Positions 1-9,054 of a DNA stretch of 64,000 nucleotides are shown piece by piece. A model generated the notes under the pieces. The model did not search any database and was not told the DNA's origin. It saw nothing but the letters and a program-made list of their open reading frames with translations. The stretch covers positions 434,001-498,000 of the forward strand of contig JAIVJZ010000040.1 of NCBI GenBank assembly GCA_020199775.1. The letters run 5' to 3'. The stretch is from Acidobacteriota bacterium. Lineage in GTDB: Bacteria; Acidobacteriota; Blastocatellia; Pyrinomonadales; Pyrinomonadaceae. A program made the translations under genes and the position numbers. Each line of letters starts with the position of its first letter. The first letter of the stretch is position 1.

Positions 1-15
1 AGGAGAGACCAAACC

Positions 16-321
16 ATGTCAGAGATTTTTGACGAACGGCGCAAGGCGCTCGAAGAGGATTATTTCCGGCGCAAGGAGCGCGAACTGCTCGACAAGATGC
101 GGCAGGATGCGGCGGCGGAAGCCGCGGCGCGCGGGCAGGCGGCGGGGCGGCAGTGCCCGCTCGGACACGGCGCGCTCGTCGAAGAGGCGCGCGGGTCGGT
201 CGTCATCGACCGCTGCGAGAAGTGCGGCGGCATCTGGCTCGACCCCGGCGAACTCGAAGAGATGTCGCGACAGAGCGGCGGGTGGTTCGACAACTTCGTC
301 CGCAGTTTCAAAAACGAGTAA
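16..321 (+). CDS. TFIIB-type zinc-ribbon protein (zf-TFIIB)
   Basis: A 101-residue soluble protein with a charged, probably helical N-terminal 45 residues and a C-terminal zinc ribbon. The ribbon contains C67-x2-C70 followed by GGIWLDPGEL, the signature of the bacterial zf-TFIIB family. The first half of the usual CPxC knuckle reads CPLGH, so the second ligand appears to be His51 rather than Cys. An AGGAGAG ribosome-binding site lies 9 bases before the ATG. These proteins probably bind zinc; their cellular role is not established. The gene stands alone, 160 bases before urocanase on the same strand. Confidence 0.8.
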   Translation: MSEIFDERRKALEEDYFRRKERELLDKMRQDAAAEAAARGQAAGRQCPLGHGALVEEARGSVVIDRCEKCGGIWLDPGELEEMSRQSGGWFDNFVRSFKNE

Positions 322-481
322 GGCGGCGGCGCGGCGGTCGTCTTTTGTGTTCCGCGCGATGCCCGGACGCGCTTCTAGTTTTCCTTCGCGCCCGACCATC
401 TTGCTTTTGCGCCTTCGGCGAGAAAACAGCTTCGCGCCGGGGTGCGACAGCAAGCTGTCAGGCGCGAGGGGTTGAGTGTTG

Positions 482-2146
482 ATGATGAACGGTTCGAGAA
501 AGGTGAGCGCGCCGCGCGGCGCGAAGTTGAATTGCAAGGGCTGGCATCAGGAGGCGGCACTGCGCTGCCTGATGAACAACCTCGACGCCGAAGTCGCCGA
601 GCGGCCGGACGACCTCGTCGTCTACGGCGGCACGGGGCGCGCGGCGCGCAACTGGGCGTCCTTCGACCGGATCGTGCGCGAGTTGCAAGGTTTGGAAAAC
701 GACGAGACGCTGCTCGTCCAGTCCGGCAAACCCGTCGCCGTCTTCCGCACGCACGAGTATGCGCCGCGCGTTTTGATCGCCAACTCGAACCTCGTCGGCG
801 CGTGGGCTAACTGGGAGCACTTCAACGAACTCGAACGTCGCGGCCTGATGATGTACGGGCAGATGACGGCGGGCAGTTGGATTTACATCGGCACGCAGGG
901 GATCGTGCAGGGCACGTTCGAGACCTTCGCGGCGATGGCCGACAAACATTTCGGCGGCACGCTCGCGGGGCGTCTCGTCGTCTCCGGCGGCATGGGCGGC
1001 ATGGGCGGCGCGCAGCCGCTCGCGGCGACGATGAACGGCGCGGTATTCCTCGGTGTGGACGTTGACCGCGCGCGCATCGAACGCCGTGTGCAGACGGGCT
1101 ACTGCGACCGCCTCGCACTCACCCTCGACGACGCCCTGCGAATTTGCGAAGACGCGCGCGAGCAGGGGCGTGCCGTCTCGGTCGGTCTGGTCGGCAACTG
1201 CGCGGAGGTGTTGCCGGAGATCGCGCGGCGGGGCTTAACCGTGGATGCCGTCACGGATCAGACGAGCGCGCACGACCCGCTCGGCGGCTACGTGCCCGCG
1301 GGGCTGAGTCTGGAAGAGGCGGAAGAGTTGAGGCGTGTGGACGCGCGCGGCTACGTCGCGCGTTCGACCGAATCGATGGCGCGACACGTCGAGGCGATGC
1401 TCGCGCTCAAACGCGCGGGCGCAATCGCCTTCGACTACGGCAACAACATACGCAAGTTCGCACACGACGCCGGGTGCTCCGACGCCTTCGAGATTCCCGG
1501 CTTCGTGCCCGAATACATCCGTCCGCTGTTCTGCGAAGGCAAAGGGCCGTTTCGCTGGGTGGCCTTGTCGGGCGACCGCGAAGACATCCGTCGCACGGAC
1601 GACCTCGCCCTCGAACTCTTCCCCGAAGACTCGACGCTCAACCGCTGGCTCCGCCTCGCGCGCGAGCGCGTGCAATTTCAGGGCTTGCCCGCGCGCATCT
1701 GCTGGCTCGGCTACGGCGAACGCGCGGAGATGGGCGACGCGATCAACGAACTCGTCCGGCGCGGCGACCTGAAAGCCCCGGTCGCCATCGGCCGCGATCA
1801 TCTCGACACCGGATCGGTCGCCTCACCCTTTCGCGAGACGGAGGCGATGCGCGACGGCTCCGACGCCGTGGCGGATTGGCCGATCCTGAACGCCCTCTTG
1901 AACACTGCGAGCGGCGCGTCGTGGGTCTCTTTCCATCACGGCGGCGGCGTCGGCATCGGCTACTCGCTCCACGCCGGTCAAGTCTCCGTCGCCGACGGCA
2001 CGCCGGAAGCCGCGCGACGGCTCAACCGCGTGCTCACCAACGACCCCGGCCTCGGCGTCGCACGCCACGTCGATGCGGGCTACGACGAGGCGGCAGAGAC
2101 CGCCCGCACCAAAGGCATCAACGTGCCCATGCTCGACGCGCAATGA
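482..2146 (+). CDS. hutU: urocanate hydratase (urocanase)
   Basis: Converts urocanate to 4-imidazolone-5-propionate in histidine degradation, in the cytoplasm, with NAD+ as tightly bound electrophile. About 554 residues, matching the family's usual ~555. Seen: the N-terminal family signature [19 protein letters not shown], the glycine-rich NAD motif [13 protein letters not shown], and the ICWLGYGER stretch holding the catalytic cysteine. The ATG at 482 has GAGGGG 10 bases upstream; a GTG at 476 and an ATG at 485 are alternatives. No hutH, hutI or hutG is adjacent, so the rest of the pathway must lie elsewhere. Confidence 0.97.
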   Translation: MMNGSRKVSAPRGAKLNCKGWHQEAALRCLMNNLDAEVAERPDDLVVYGGTGRAARNWASFDRIVRELQGLENDETLLVQSGKPVAVFRTHEYAPRVLIANSNLVGAWANWEHFNELERRGLMMYGQMTAGSWIYIGTQGIVQGTFETFAAMADKHFGGTLAGRLVVSGGMGGMGGAQPLAATMNGAVFLGVDVDRARIERRVQTGYCDRLALTLDDALRICEDAREQGRAVSVGLVGNCAEVLPEIARRGLTVDAVTDQTSAHDPLGGYVPAGLSLEEAEELRRVDARGYVARSTESMARHVEAMLALKRAGAIAFDYGNNIRKFAHDAGCSDAFEIPGFVPEYIRPLFCEGKGPFRWVALSGDREDIRRTDDLALELFPEDSTLNRWLRLARERVQFQGLPARICWLGYGERAEMGDAINELVRRGDLKAPVAIGRDHLDTGSVASPFRETEAMRDGSDAVADWPILNALLNTASGASWVSFHHGGGVGIGYSLHAGQVSVADGTPEAARRLNRVLTNDPGLGVARHVDAGYDEAAETARTKGINVPMLDAQ

Positions 2147-2197
2147 TCGCTCATCGTGGAGACGGATATATCAGAGCTAAATTAGGAGCAACAAATT

Positions 2198-2689
2198 ATG
2201 ACCGGCGAAGAGTTAAACCGCACGATTGAGTTTCTCTTACAGAGTCAGGCTAATCTTGACGCGCAGATCGCGGAGACGAACCGGGTCGTGCAACTTAATG
2301 CGGAGACGGTATCTCAGTTCATTGAAATCGTCACGGGCACCTTTGAACGTCTGGAGGTGCAGCAGGCGCGCACCGATAAAACGATAGCCGAGACGCACCG
2401 GAGCATTGCCAAGTCGAATGCGCGCACCGATGAACGAATGGCCGAGATAACTCAAAGGGTTGGAGACATCAACGCGCGCACTGACAAACTAATAGCCGAG
2501 TCCAGCGCGCGCACCGATGAACGAATAGCCGAGACTAATAGGCTCATAGCGGAAGCGAACCGGAGCATCGCCGAGGCAAATCAGAAGATCGCTGAGGCAA
2601 GCGCGCGTGTGTCTGAGACTGATGCGCGGCTCGACCGGATTGCGGTGCTGGTGGAAAGAAACATCAGCGGTGGCAACGGCAATTCTTAA
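2198..2689 (+). CDS. coiled-coil repeat protein, unknown function
   Basis: 163 residues with no signal peptide or membrane segment. From about residue 20 it is a continuous predicted coiled coil of degenerate 11-15 residue repeats (ARTDERIAETNR, ARTDKLIAESS, EANRSIAEANQKIAE). The repeats are visible in DNA too: two 27-base copies starting at 2420 and 2507 differ at one base, and a third degenerate copy starts near 2367. An AGGAG site precedes the ATG. I recognise no domain. It resembles the short coiled-coil proteins often left as hypothetical in Acidobacteriota and Cyanobacteria; a scaffold role is only a guess. Confidence 0.7.
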   Translation: MTGEELNRTIEFLLQSQANLDAQIAETNRVVQLNAETVSQFIEIVTGTFERLEVQQARTDKTIAETHRSIAKSNARTDERMAEITQRVGDINARTDKLIAESSARTDERIAETNRLIAEANRSIAEANQKIAEASARVSETDARLDRIAVLVERNISGGNGNS

Positions 2690-2837
2690 TCATCTCTCAG
2701 GTTAGACAGTCAACGCGGGTCTCGCGAGCGAATGTGAACGCCTCTCGGAATTTATCGAGACGCGGGCAAATCTTCGTCATGCGAGCGCGTATAACCTTCT
2801 CGGTCACGACATCATCCATCACACCGGAGAACATCTG

Positions 2838-4292
2838 ATGAAACTTTTTCGCGCCGCGTTGTTGTCTCTCGTCCTGCTGCTACCGCCGGTCGTCTCCGCG
2901 CAACAGCCTGCCGCCGGGTCGGAGCAAACTTCCGCGCGGCTGGCGGGCGAGGTGCTCGTCAACGGCCGCGCGATGGAGTACGTGCGAAACCTCTCGGATA
3001 AATTCGGCGGGCGCGTGAGCGGGTCGGCGGCCTACGACCGTTCGGCCGAATGGGCGGCCGAACAGTTCCGCGCCGCCGGAATCAAAGACGTGCGCCTCGA
3101 ACCGTTCCCACTCGAAAGCACCTGGGCGCGCGGCCGCGCACGCGCGCGCATGACCGCGCCGCTTGAGCGGCCGCTGCATCTCGAATCGCTCGGCTGGTCG
3201 CCCTCCACCCCGGCGGGCGGCGTGCGCGGCGAGATATACATGCTCACAGACCTGTCGCGCGACTTCATCCGGCGCGAGTCGGGCAAGATCAAAGGCCGCG
3301 TCGTCCTGCTCGACCTCGCGGCGTTGCTCAAGGACGGCTACGCGGCGTTCACCAATTTGGTCGCCGCGCAGTCGTTGCTCAAAGAGGCGGGCGCGGCGGC
3401 GGCCGTCGTCGGCAGCGCCGACCCGAACAACGTGCTCAACGCCTTCAGCCTCAACTGGGGCGCGCGCATCAGCCCGCTGCCGCTCGCGCAGCTCGGCATG
3501 GAAGACACGACGCTGATCCAGCGTCTCTTGCCGCAAGGCGCGGTGACGGTCGAGTTTCAATACGAGAACCGGACGGGCGGCGCGGCCGTGGATAACAACG
3601 TCGTGGCGGAGATACGCGGGCGCGAGCATCCCGAAGAATGGATCATCGTCGGCGCGCATCTCGACTCGTGGGACTACGGCACGGGCGCGCAGGACAACGG
3701 GGCGGGCTGCGCGATGGTGCTGGAGGCCGCGCGCGCCATCGCCGCGCTCGGCACGCCGCCCCGCCGCTCGATCCGCTTCGCGCTCTGGGGCGGCGAGGAA
3801 CAGGGGCTGTTAGGCTCGGCCGCCTACGTGCGCGCGCACGCGCGTGAACTCAAAGACTGCGTCGCCGCGCTCAACACCGACAACGGCGCGGGACACCCGC
3901 GCGGCTGGAAGGTCGAAGGGCGCGAAGACGTGCAAGCGGCGATGACGCCCATCAGCGAGTCGCTGCTCGCCGGGCTCGGCGGCGACGGGCTTTCGCCCGA
4001 ACTCACCTTCGACACGGATCACGGCCACTTCCTTCTCGCCGGAGTCCCCGCGCTCGACCTCTGGGTCGATATGAAGCACTACGACGACATACATCACAAA
4101 CCGGGCGACACCCTCGACAAGATCGCCGCGCACAACCTGATCGCGGGCGCGGCGGTCGTCGCCGTCACGGCGCACGCGCTGGCCGAGCGGCCGACACGCA
4201 TCGCGCCGCAACTCAAACGCGACGCCGTCGCCGGCCTGCTCAAGAAGGCGAACCTCGAAGAGTTTCTGAAAGCCATAGGGGTGTGGAAATAG
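2838..4292 (+). CDS. exported M28-family zinc metallopeptidase (carboxypeptidase Q-like)
   Basis: 484 residues with a clear Sec signal peptide (hydrophobic residues 5-20, VSAQQ cleavage region). A PA-like domain is followed by the M28 di-zinc catalytic domain: HLDSWDYGTGAQDNGAG (His and Asp ligands), GGEEQGLLGS (catalytic and ligand Glu), LNTDNGAG (Asp ligand) and HHKPGDT (His ligand). The order matches the carboxypeptidase Q / plasma glutamate carboxypeptidase branch, which releases amino acids from small peptides. It is expected in the periplasm or outside the cell. Its stop overlaps the start of the downstream esterase, suggesting co-translation. Confidence 0.9.
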   Translation: MKLFRAALLSLVLLLPPVVSAQQPAAGSEQTSARLAGEVLVNGRAMEYVRNLSDKFGGRVSGSAAYDRSAEWAAEQFRAAGIKDVRLEPFPLESTWARGRARARMTAPLERPLHLESLGWSPSTPAGGVRGEIYMLTDLSRDFIRRESGKIKGRVVLLDLAALLKDGYAAFTNLVAAQSLLKEAGAAAAVVGSADPNNVLNAFSLNWGARISPLPLAQLGMEDTTLIQRLLPQGAVTVEFQYENRTGGAAVDNNVVAEIRGREHPEEWIIVGAHLDSWDYGTGAQDNGAGCAMVLEAARAIAALGTPPRRSIRFALWGGEEQGLLGSAAYVRAHARELKDCVAALNTDNGAGHPRGWKVEGREDVQAAMTPISESLLAGLGGDGLSPELTFDTDHGHFLLAGVPALDLWVDMKHYDDIHHKPGDTLDKIAAHNLIAGAAVVAVTAHALAERPTRIAPQLKRDAVAGLLKKANLEEFLKAIGVWK

Positions 4293-5230
4293 TGCGGGCG
4301 GAAAAAAGTTTCTCGTTGACGCGGGCGCGTTTTGCGTCGGCGCGGGGGCGCGTCGTCTCTCTCTGCTTCGCGCTGCTGCTGCTGTGCGTTGCGTGTCAGG
4401 CGCAGATGCTCCGGCCACCGCCCGCCGCGCGCGTCGAGGCGGTCAAGTTCGAGAGCAAGCTGGTCGGCCAGCCGCTGCCTTATAACGTCGTGCTGCCGCC
4501 GCTCTACGACGCGCCGGAGATGCGCGCTGTCAGGTATCCCGTCATCTATCTGCTGCACGGGCTCGGCGGGGGCGCGGGCGATTGGGTTTCCAACCGCGCG
4601 CGCCTCGCCGCGCACGCCGCCGCCTATCGCTTCATCATCGTCACGCCCGAAGGCGCGGACGGCTGGTACACGGACAGCGCGACCGTCCCGACAGACAGGT
4701 TCGAGACTTACATCCTCGAAGAGTTGATCCCCGACGCGGAGCGGCGTTACCGCGCGCTCGCGACGCGCGACGCACGCGCCGTCGCGGGACTTTCGATGGG
4801 CGGCTACGGCGCGTTGAAGTTCGGCGTCAAGCACCCCCAGATGTTCATCTTCGCGGCCTCTCTGAGCGGCGCGTTCGGCGCGGCCTCATGGGACGCAAAC
4901 GACCCCACGCTGCTCGCCTTCGTCAAGCCCTCCATCGCGCGCACCTACGGCGCAATGGACAGCCCCACGCGCCGCGAGAACGACCTCTTCAAACTCTTCT
5001 CAGACCTGCCGCCCGAACGCTTCCCCGCGCTCCCCTTCATCTACTTCGACTGCGGCACGGAAGACTTTCTCATCAACTCGAACCGCGCCCTCTCGGAACT
5101 CCTGCTCCGGCGAAAAATCCCACACGAGTATCGCCAACTGCCCGGCGCGCACTCGTGGCCTTACTGGGACGCGCAGGTGCAGGAAGTGCTCAAACTCGCC
5201 GCGCGCAAACTTCGTGCGGCACAACAGTAG
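4283..5230 (+). CDS. exported alpha/beta-hydrolase, putative esterase (esterase D-like)
   Basis: Up to 315 residues from a GTG at 4283 overlapping the peptidase gene; a GTG at 4292 is an alternative. The N-terminus is hydrophobic (VVSLCFALLLLCVACQAQ), a signal peptide with a Cys that only loosely fits a lipobox. Seen: oxyanion motif YLLHGLGGGAGDW, nucleophile elbow GLSMGGYGAL, acid region DCGTEDFLI and terminal His in PGAHSWPYWD, all in the order of the PF00756 putative esterase family (S-formylglutathione hydrolase, tributyrin esterase, mycolyltransferase). Substrate unknown. Probably an exported ester hydrolase working beside the peptidase. Confidence 0.88.
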   Translation: MEIVRAEKSFSLTRARFASARGRVVSLCFALLLLCVACQAQMLRPPPAARVEAVKFESKLVGQPLPYNVVLPPLYDAPEMRAVRYPVIYLLHGLGGGAGDWVSNRARLAAHAAAYRFIIVTPEGADGWYTDSATVPTDRFETYILEELIPDAERRYRALATRDARAVAGLSMGGYGALKFGVKHPQMFIFAASLSGAFGAASWDANDPTLLAFVKPSIARTYGAMDSPTRRENDLFKLFSDLPPERFPALPFIYFDCGTEDFLINSNRALSELLLRRKIPHEYRQLPGAHSWPYWDAQVQEVLKLAARKLRAAQQ

Positions 5231-5275
5231 TTAGGCCCGTCCGGTAATAGGAGAAGATATGGATGACATTTCTCT

Positions 5276-5731
5276 ATGGCATGGTGTGAAATGAGTTTGA
5301 TGAATTTTCGCGAGGCTGAGATAGAAGATATTCCCGCTTTGTTCGATGTGCGGCAGTCGGTGAGGGAAAACATCTTGTCCGATGTTCGCAAGGTGACACG
5401 CGAGATGTGCGTCGCCTACCTCAGTGAGTCGGGTAAAGGGTGGCTTTGTGAGATCGAAGGCGAGGTGGTCGGATTCTCCGTAGCTTGCCTGGAAGATGCG
5501 TCAATCTGGGCTTTATTCGTGAAGCCGTCATACGAGGGAAGGGGCATTGGCAAAAAGCTCCTGCGGCTGGCGACGGATTGGCTGTTTGAAATGAGCGCGA
5601 CGAGTATTGTGCTGAGTACCGACGCACACACCCGCGCGGATAGGTTCTATGAGAAACAGGGGTGGCGACGCGGTGAGATGAAACCCGACGGTGAGGTATG
5701 CTATCGGCTTCATAAATCCGCGCGAACCTGA
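5276..5731 (+). CDS. GNAT-family N-acetyltransferase
   Basis: About 150 residues with the GNAT fold: an N-terminal REAEIEDIPALFDVR strand-helix, the central strands WLCEIEGEVVGFSVA, the acetyl-CoA pyrophosphate-binding motif VKPSYEGRGIGKKLL, and a C-terminal FYEKQGWRR that typically closes the domain. The start is uncertain: ATGs at 5276, 5291 and 5300 are in frame and none has a strong Shine-Dalgarno sequence. It transfers an acetyl group to an unknown amine. Base composition (about 50% GC) is lower than in the flanking genes, which may indicate acquisition. Confidence 0.85.
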   Translation: MAWCEMSLMNFREAEIEDIPALFDVRQSVRENILSDVRKVTREMCVAYLSESGKGWLCEIEGEVVGFSVACLEDASIWALFVKPSYEGRGIGKKLLRLATDWLFEMSATSIVLSTDAHTRADRFYEKQGWRRGEMKPDGEVCYRLHKSART

Positions 5732-5860
5732 CGACGGCATGCACCCGACCGCGAACGCGCGCGGCTCTCAGACGCAAGATGCCATCCCTGTTTCGCTGAA
5801 TGCGCGCGGCCGATGCCGGGCGTTTGACGCCTCTTTTTACATTGAATATTTAGAACCGAA

Positions 5861-6301
5861 ATGATCACATTCATCTCAGGCGATATTCTGCGCGCGAACA
5901 CGGAGTTCGTCGCGCTCGGAGTGGCGACGGGTGCGCCGGAGGGCGGGGGCGCGGCGGGCGCGGCGGCGAAGGTCTCTTCCAAGTGGCCGGAGGTGCAGCA
6001 GCACTTGCGGCAGTTCACGCGGGGGAATAAGTTTCAGGGGGGCGACCTGTTCGTCGTCGCGCCGGGGAAGAATCGCCCCGGCGTTATTTTCATGGCCGCG
6101 CTGTCGGATGCGGAACACGTCTCCGCGTCGTTCCTGAACCGGGCTTTGCGCAAGCTGGCGCGTTATTGCATCAAGCATAAGGTCGCGAGCGTCGCGCTGC
6201 CGAAGATCGAAGCGGGGGTGGATTGGGAAGACGAAGTGAAGCCTCTCCTGGAGAAATTTCTAGAGGGCGAGAGAACCGAGTTCTACGTCTACGAAGATTG
6301 A
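5861..6301 (+). CDS. macrodomain protein, TARG1/OARD1-like
   Basis: 146 residues. It opens with the macrodomain GDI (ISGDILRANTEFVALGV), keeps a glycine-rich loop (GAPEGGGAAGAAA) and ends with VASVALPKIEAGVDWEDEV. The last closely parallels the catalytic segment of human TARG1, in which the Asp following Gly-x-Gly-x is needed for ADP-ribosyl hydrolysis; the Asp is present here. A likely role is removal of ADP-ribose from nucleic acid or protein, or binding of a related nucleotide. It is not the canonical MacroD type, as the usual Asn-Ala-Ala-Asn loop is absent. No ADP-ribosyltransferase toxin partner is adjacent. Confidence 0.72.
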   Translation: MITFISGDILRANTEFVALGVATGAPEGGGAAGAAAKVSSKWPEVQQHLRQFTRGNKFQGGDLFVVAPGKNRPGVIFMAALSDAEHVSASFLNRALRKLARYCIKHKVASVALPKIEAGVDWEDEVKPLLEKFLEGERTEFYVYED

Positions 6302-6360
6302 GTGGGGGCGGAAAAAGAATTTGTCATTTGGTCGTTGAGACTGAAGACGGGAGTGCATCA

Positions 6361-7143
6361 TTGTTAGATTTTGCAATTGAGACGGCGCGTGAAGCGGGGC
6401 GCGTGTTGGCCGAGCGGTTCGGGCGCGCATCGCTGGAAGTGACGCACAAGGGCGACATCGATCTCGTCACCGAGTCTGATCTGGCGGCCGAGCGTCTGAT
6501 CGTCGAGCGCATCAGCAGTTACTACCCGCGCCACCGGATACTTGCGGAAGAAGCCGGGAAGGTGGAGGCGGAGGCGGGCGCGGGCGGCAGCGCGTACAAG
6601 TGGATCGTCGATCCGCTCGACGGGACGACGAACTACGCGCACGGCTACCCGTGCTACTGCGTCTCCATCGCGCTCGAACGCGAGGGCGAACTCGTCATCG
6701 GCGTCATCCACGACCCGACGCGCGACGAGACTTTTGCCGCCGAGCGCGGCGCGGGCGCGACGCTGAACGGGCGGCGCATTCGTGTCTCCGAAATCCAAGA
6801 CCTCAACGAGGCTCTGCTCTGCACGGGCTACCCTTACGACGTGCGCGGGCGCGACAACTTCGTGCGCAACTTCAAGAACTTCATCCTGCACGCGCAGGGC
6901 GTGCGCCGCGACGGCTCGGCCGCGCTCGATCTGGCCTACGTCGCGTGTGGCCGCTTCGACGGCTTCTGGGAAGAGGGCTTGCGCCCGTGGGATGTGGCCG
7001 CCGGCGCGCTCCTGATCGAAGAGGCGGGCGGGCGCGTCTCGCGCTACGACGACGCGCCCTACGACATCTACACACCGCCCATCATGGCATCCAACGGCCT
7101 CGTCCACGAGGCGATGATGCGCGTGCTCGCCCTTCGCGACTGA
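6361..7143 (+). CDS. inositol monophosphatase family protein (SuhB-like)
   Basis: 260 residues from a TTG start chosen because GGGAG lies 7 bases upstream and the family's first helix (LDFAIETAREAGRVLAERFG) begins there; the frame stays open back to an ATG at 6223 inside the previous gene. Metal and phosphate motifs are complete: GDIDLVTESD, ILAEEAG, WIVDPLDGTTNYAHGYP and, near the end, RPWDVAAGALLIEEAGG. These place it in the Mg-dependent, Li-sensitive phosphatase superfamily, SuhB branch. Substrate is probably inositol-1-phosphate or a related sugar phosphate. Cytoplasmic. Confidence 0.9.
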   Translation: MLDFAIETAREAGRVLAERFGRASLEVTHKGDIDLVTESDLAAERLIVERISSYYPRHRILAEEAGKVEAEAGAGGSAYKWIVDPLDGTTNYAHGYPCYCVSIALEREGELVIGVIHDPTRDETFAAERGAGATLNGRRIRVSEIQDLNEALLCTGYPYDVRGRDNFVRNFKNFILHAQGVRRDGSAALDLAYVACGRFDGFWEEGLRPWDVAAGALLIEEAGGRVSRYDDAPYDIYTPPIMASNGLVHEAMMRVLALRD

Positions 7144-7221
7144 AGCTTGACGGCGCGCCCTTCGCTCGCATCGCAGATGCTCGCCTTCGCCCGCACGCCG
7201 CCTTCGGCCTGCCACCCGTGC

Positions 7222-7911
7222 TTAAAGCGCGGAGCGGATGATCTCGTAGAGTTTGTCGGTTTCGCGGCGCGCGGTCTGGCGCGTGTCTTCGCCGGGGAGC
7301 GGGGTCAGATGGTGGAGCGGGTGGTAGACGATCTCGACGCGGCCGAAGCGTGGGCAACGCCAGTCGCGCGGCCAGACGCGGTGGCCGCCGCGAATCGTGA
7401 TGGGCAGAACGGGCACGCCCGCTTCGAGCGCGAGCCGCGCCGCGCCCACCTTGAACTCCTGCATCCGACCGTCGGAAAAAGATCGCCCGCCTTCGGGGAA
7501 GATGACGAGCGCGCCGCCACCGCGCAGCCATTGCAGCGAACGCCGGATGGCGCGGCGGTCGCCCTTCTGCACTTGCAACGGCCACGCGCCCAACAGTCGC
7601 ATCAGTTTTCCGGCCACCGGCCAGTCGAAAACTTTGTCCCACGCGAGGAAACGAGAATAGAGCGGGACGGGGCCGCCGAGCCAGAACGGGTCGAGGTAGG
7701 TTTGGTGATTCGCGGCGATGATGACGCCGCCCGACGCCGGGACGTTCTCCACGCCCACGTAGCGCATCCGCCACAGGAGACGAAAGAGCAGGCGCAACGC
7801 CGCACGCAGCAGACGAATCGCCCACAGCGGCAGCACGTAGGGCTCGTCCCGTTGCGCGCGCGCCGGGGGCTTTTTATCGCGCCGCATGACGCTCGTTTCC
7901 ATCTCCCTCAA
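7222..7911 (-). CDS. 1-acyl-sn-glycerol-3-phosphate acyltransferase (PlsC family)
   Basis: 229 residues. Contains the acyltransferase motif I NHQTYLDPFW (His-x4-Asp catalytic pair), an acyl-binding region after AWDKVFDWPVAGKLMRLLG, motif III FPEGGRSFSDGRMQEFKVG and motif IV VLPITIRG. Near residues 30-45 is an amphipathic or single membrane segment. It acylates lysophosphatidate to phosphatidate in membrane lipid synthesis; other lysolipid acceptors are possible. It is the last gene of a three-gene minus-strand operon and its start overlaps the previous stop by four bases (ATGA). Confidence 0.9.
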   Translation of the reverse strand: MREMETSVMRRDKKPPARAQRDEPYVLPLWAIRLLRAALRLLFRLLWRMRYVGVENVPASGGVIIAANHQTYLDPFWLGGPVPLYSRFLAWDKVFDWPVAGKLMRLLGAWPLQVQKGDRRAIRRSLQWLRGGGALVIFPEGGRSFSDGRMQEFKVGAARLALEAGVPVLPITIRGGHRVWPRDWRCPRFGRVEIVYHPLHHLTPLPGEDTRQTARRETDKLYEIIRSAL

Positions 7912-8309
7912 AGCGACTCGTCTCCCCCGTCCACCGACGCATCCTCCTGCGCCGCGCCGCGCCCCTCGCGCCGCGCCTTACTCTGCCACGCATCGCTCAA
8001 ACGCGCCACCACCCCGCCGCCGCCGCTCTCGCCACTCTGCGGCGCATCGCCCGCGGGAGGTTTGCCGCGTAGCGTCGCCAGCCCCGTGACGGTCAACTCT
8101 TCCCACCAGTCCGGGATGTCGCGCTCCGTCAGGCCGTCTTCGTTCCAGCGTTCGCAACGCTCACACTCGAAGCCGTCGTAGAGTCGCGCCTCTTCCTTCG
8201 TCAGCCCGACGCGCGTGCGCGCGTTGCAGCTCGCCTCCGCGCAGTGTCGCTCGATCTCGACGAGCAGCACCTCGCGCGGAAACACCAAACTCTGTCGCTT
8301 CTTTCTCAT
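7908..8309 (-). CDS. small Cys-containing protein of unknown function
   Basis: 133 residues from the ATG at 8309, one base after the stop of the PilZ gene. It holds four or five cysteines in a possible zinc arrangement (RHCAEASCNARTRVGL, then FECERCERW) followed by DIPDWWEE. The C-terminal 50 residues are low-complexity and charged. The first pair followed by RVGLTKEEARLYDGF resembles the short cysteine-rich zinc-binding proteins often encoded by Blastocatellia. Tight coupling with the PilZ gene upstream and PlsC downstream implies one transcript. Function unknown. Confidence 0.6.
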   Translation of the reverse strand: MRKKRQSLVFPREVLLVEIERHCAEASCNARTRVGLTKEEARLYDGFECERCERWNEDGLTERDIPDWWEELTVTGLATLRGKPPAGDAPQSGESGGGGVVARLSDAWQSKARREGRGAAQEDASVDGGDESL

Positions 8310-8310
8310 C

Positions 8311-9054
8311 TCACCCGAACTCTTCGAGCGGCCACTCGTGATCCATGAACTCAAGATGAAAGCGCGGGATGCCGTCGTTTCCCGTGCGTTGCGCGCGGAC
8401 GATGGCGAAGACCGAAGTCTGGTAGCGCACGCTCGTCACTCGCACGAAACTTCCGCGCTCCGCCCTGAGCGACGTGTAGACGGCCGCGCCGCGGCGGCTG
8501 ATGTTTTCCGTGACGGTCTCCTCGCGCGCCGTGATGTTCCACTTCTCGTCGTACAGTTCGAGTGTGACTTCGACGGGCACGCTCAACCGCGACTCTTTTT
8601 TCTCGGCCTGTCCCGCCGCGGCGGGCGACTGCTCCAGCAGTTTCCACAAACCGCCTTCCGCCTCAGGCTCGAACACCTCGTAACGCTTTTTCGGATCGAG
8701 TTGATAACTGTCCGGCGGACGCTTGCCGACGAAGGCCACGCCGAACTTGAAGTTCGGCGCGCTCGCCCCCACGGGAAATTCCGCCCGCATGAAACGCACC
8801 AGCGCGTAGACGCGGTATTGATCTTCAATGTGATCGAAGCAACGCAGTTGGCGCGGCATCGGCAGCGTCAGATGCACCAGCCGCCCGATGTCAACCGGCC
8901 GCGTGAGACTAAAACCCGCCCCGAACGGCGTCAAGTCGGCGAGACGCGTCATCTCCGTCCACTCGGCTCCGGCGTCCTCGCGAACCTGCACGCGCGCGGG
9001 CAGCGAGAGTCTCAAACGTTCCCGCAAGCGTCGGTCTTTGCCCGGATATTTCAT
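8311..9054 (-). CDS. tandem PilZ-domain protein (probable c-di-GMP receptor)
   Basis: 247 residues with two PilZ-like halves. The first has [17 protein letters not shown] (RxxxR c-di-GMP motif) and [10 protein letters not shown], a variant of the D/NxSxxG motif. The second starts [17 protein letters not shown] and continues with [13 protein letters not shown], a good N-x-S-x-x-G motif, although its RxxxR is incomplete. Such proteins bind cyclic di-GMP and act on motility, exopolysaccharide or transcription. It is the first gene of a minus-strand operon, divergent from gyrA. Confidence 0.8.
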   Translation of the reverse strand: MKYPGKDRRLRERLRLSLPARVQVREDAGAEWTEMTRLADLTPFGAGFSLTRPVDIGRLVHLTLPMPRQLRCFDHIEDQYRVYALVRFMRAEFPVGASAPNFKFGVAFVGKRPPDSYQLDPKKRYEVFEPEAEGGLWKLLEQSPAAAGQAEKKESRLSVPVEVTLELYDEKWNITAREETVTENISRRGAAVYTSLRAERGSFVRVTSVRYQTSVFAIVRAQRTGNDGIPRFHLEFMDHEWPLEEFG

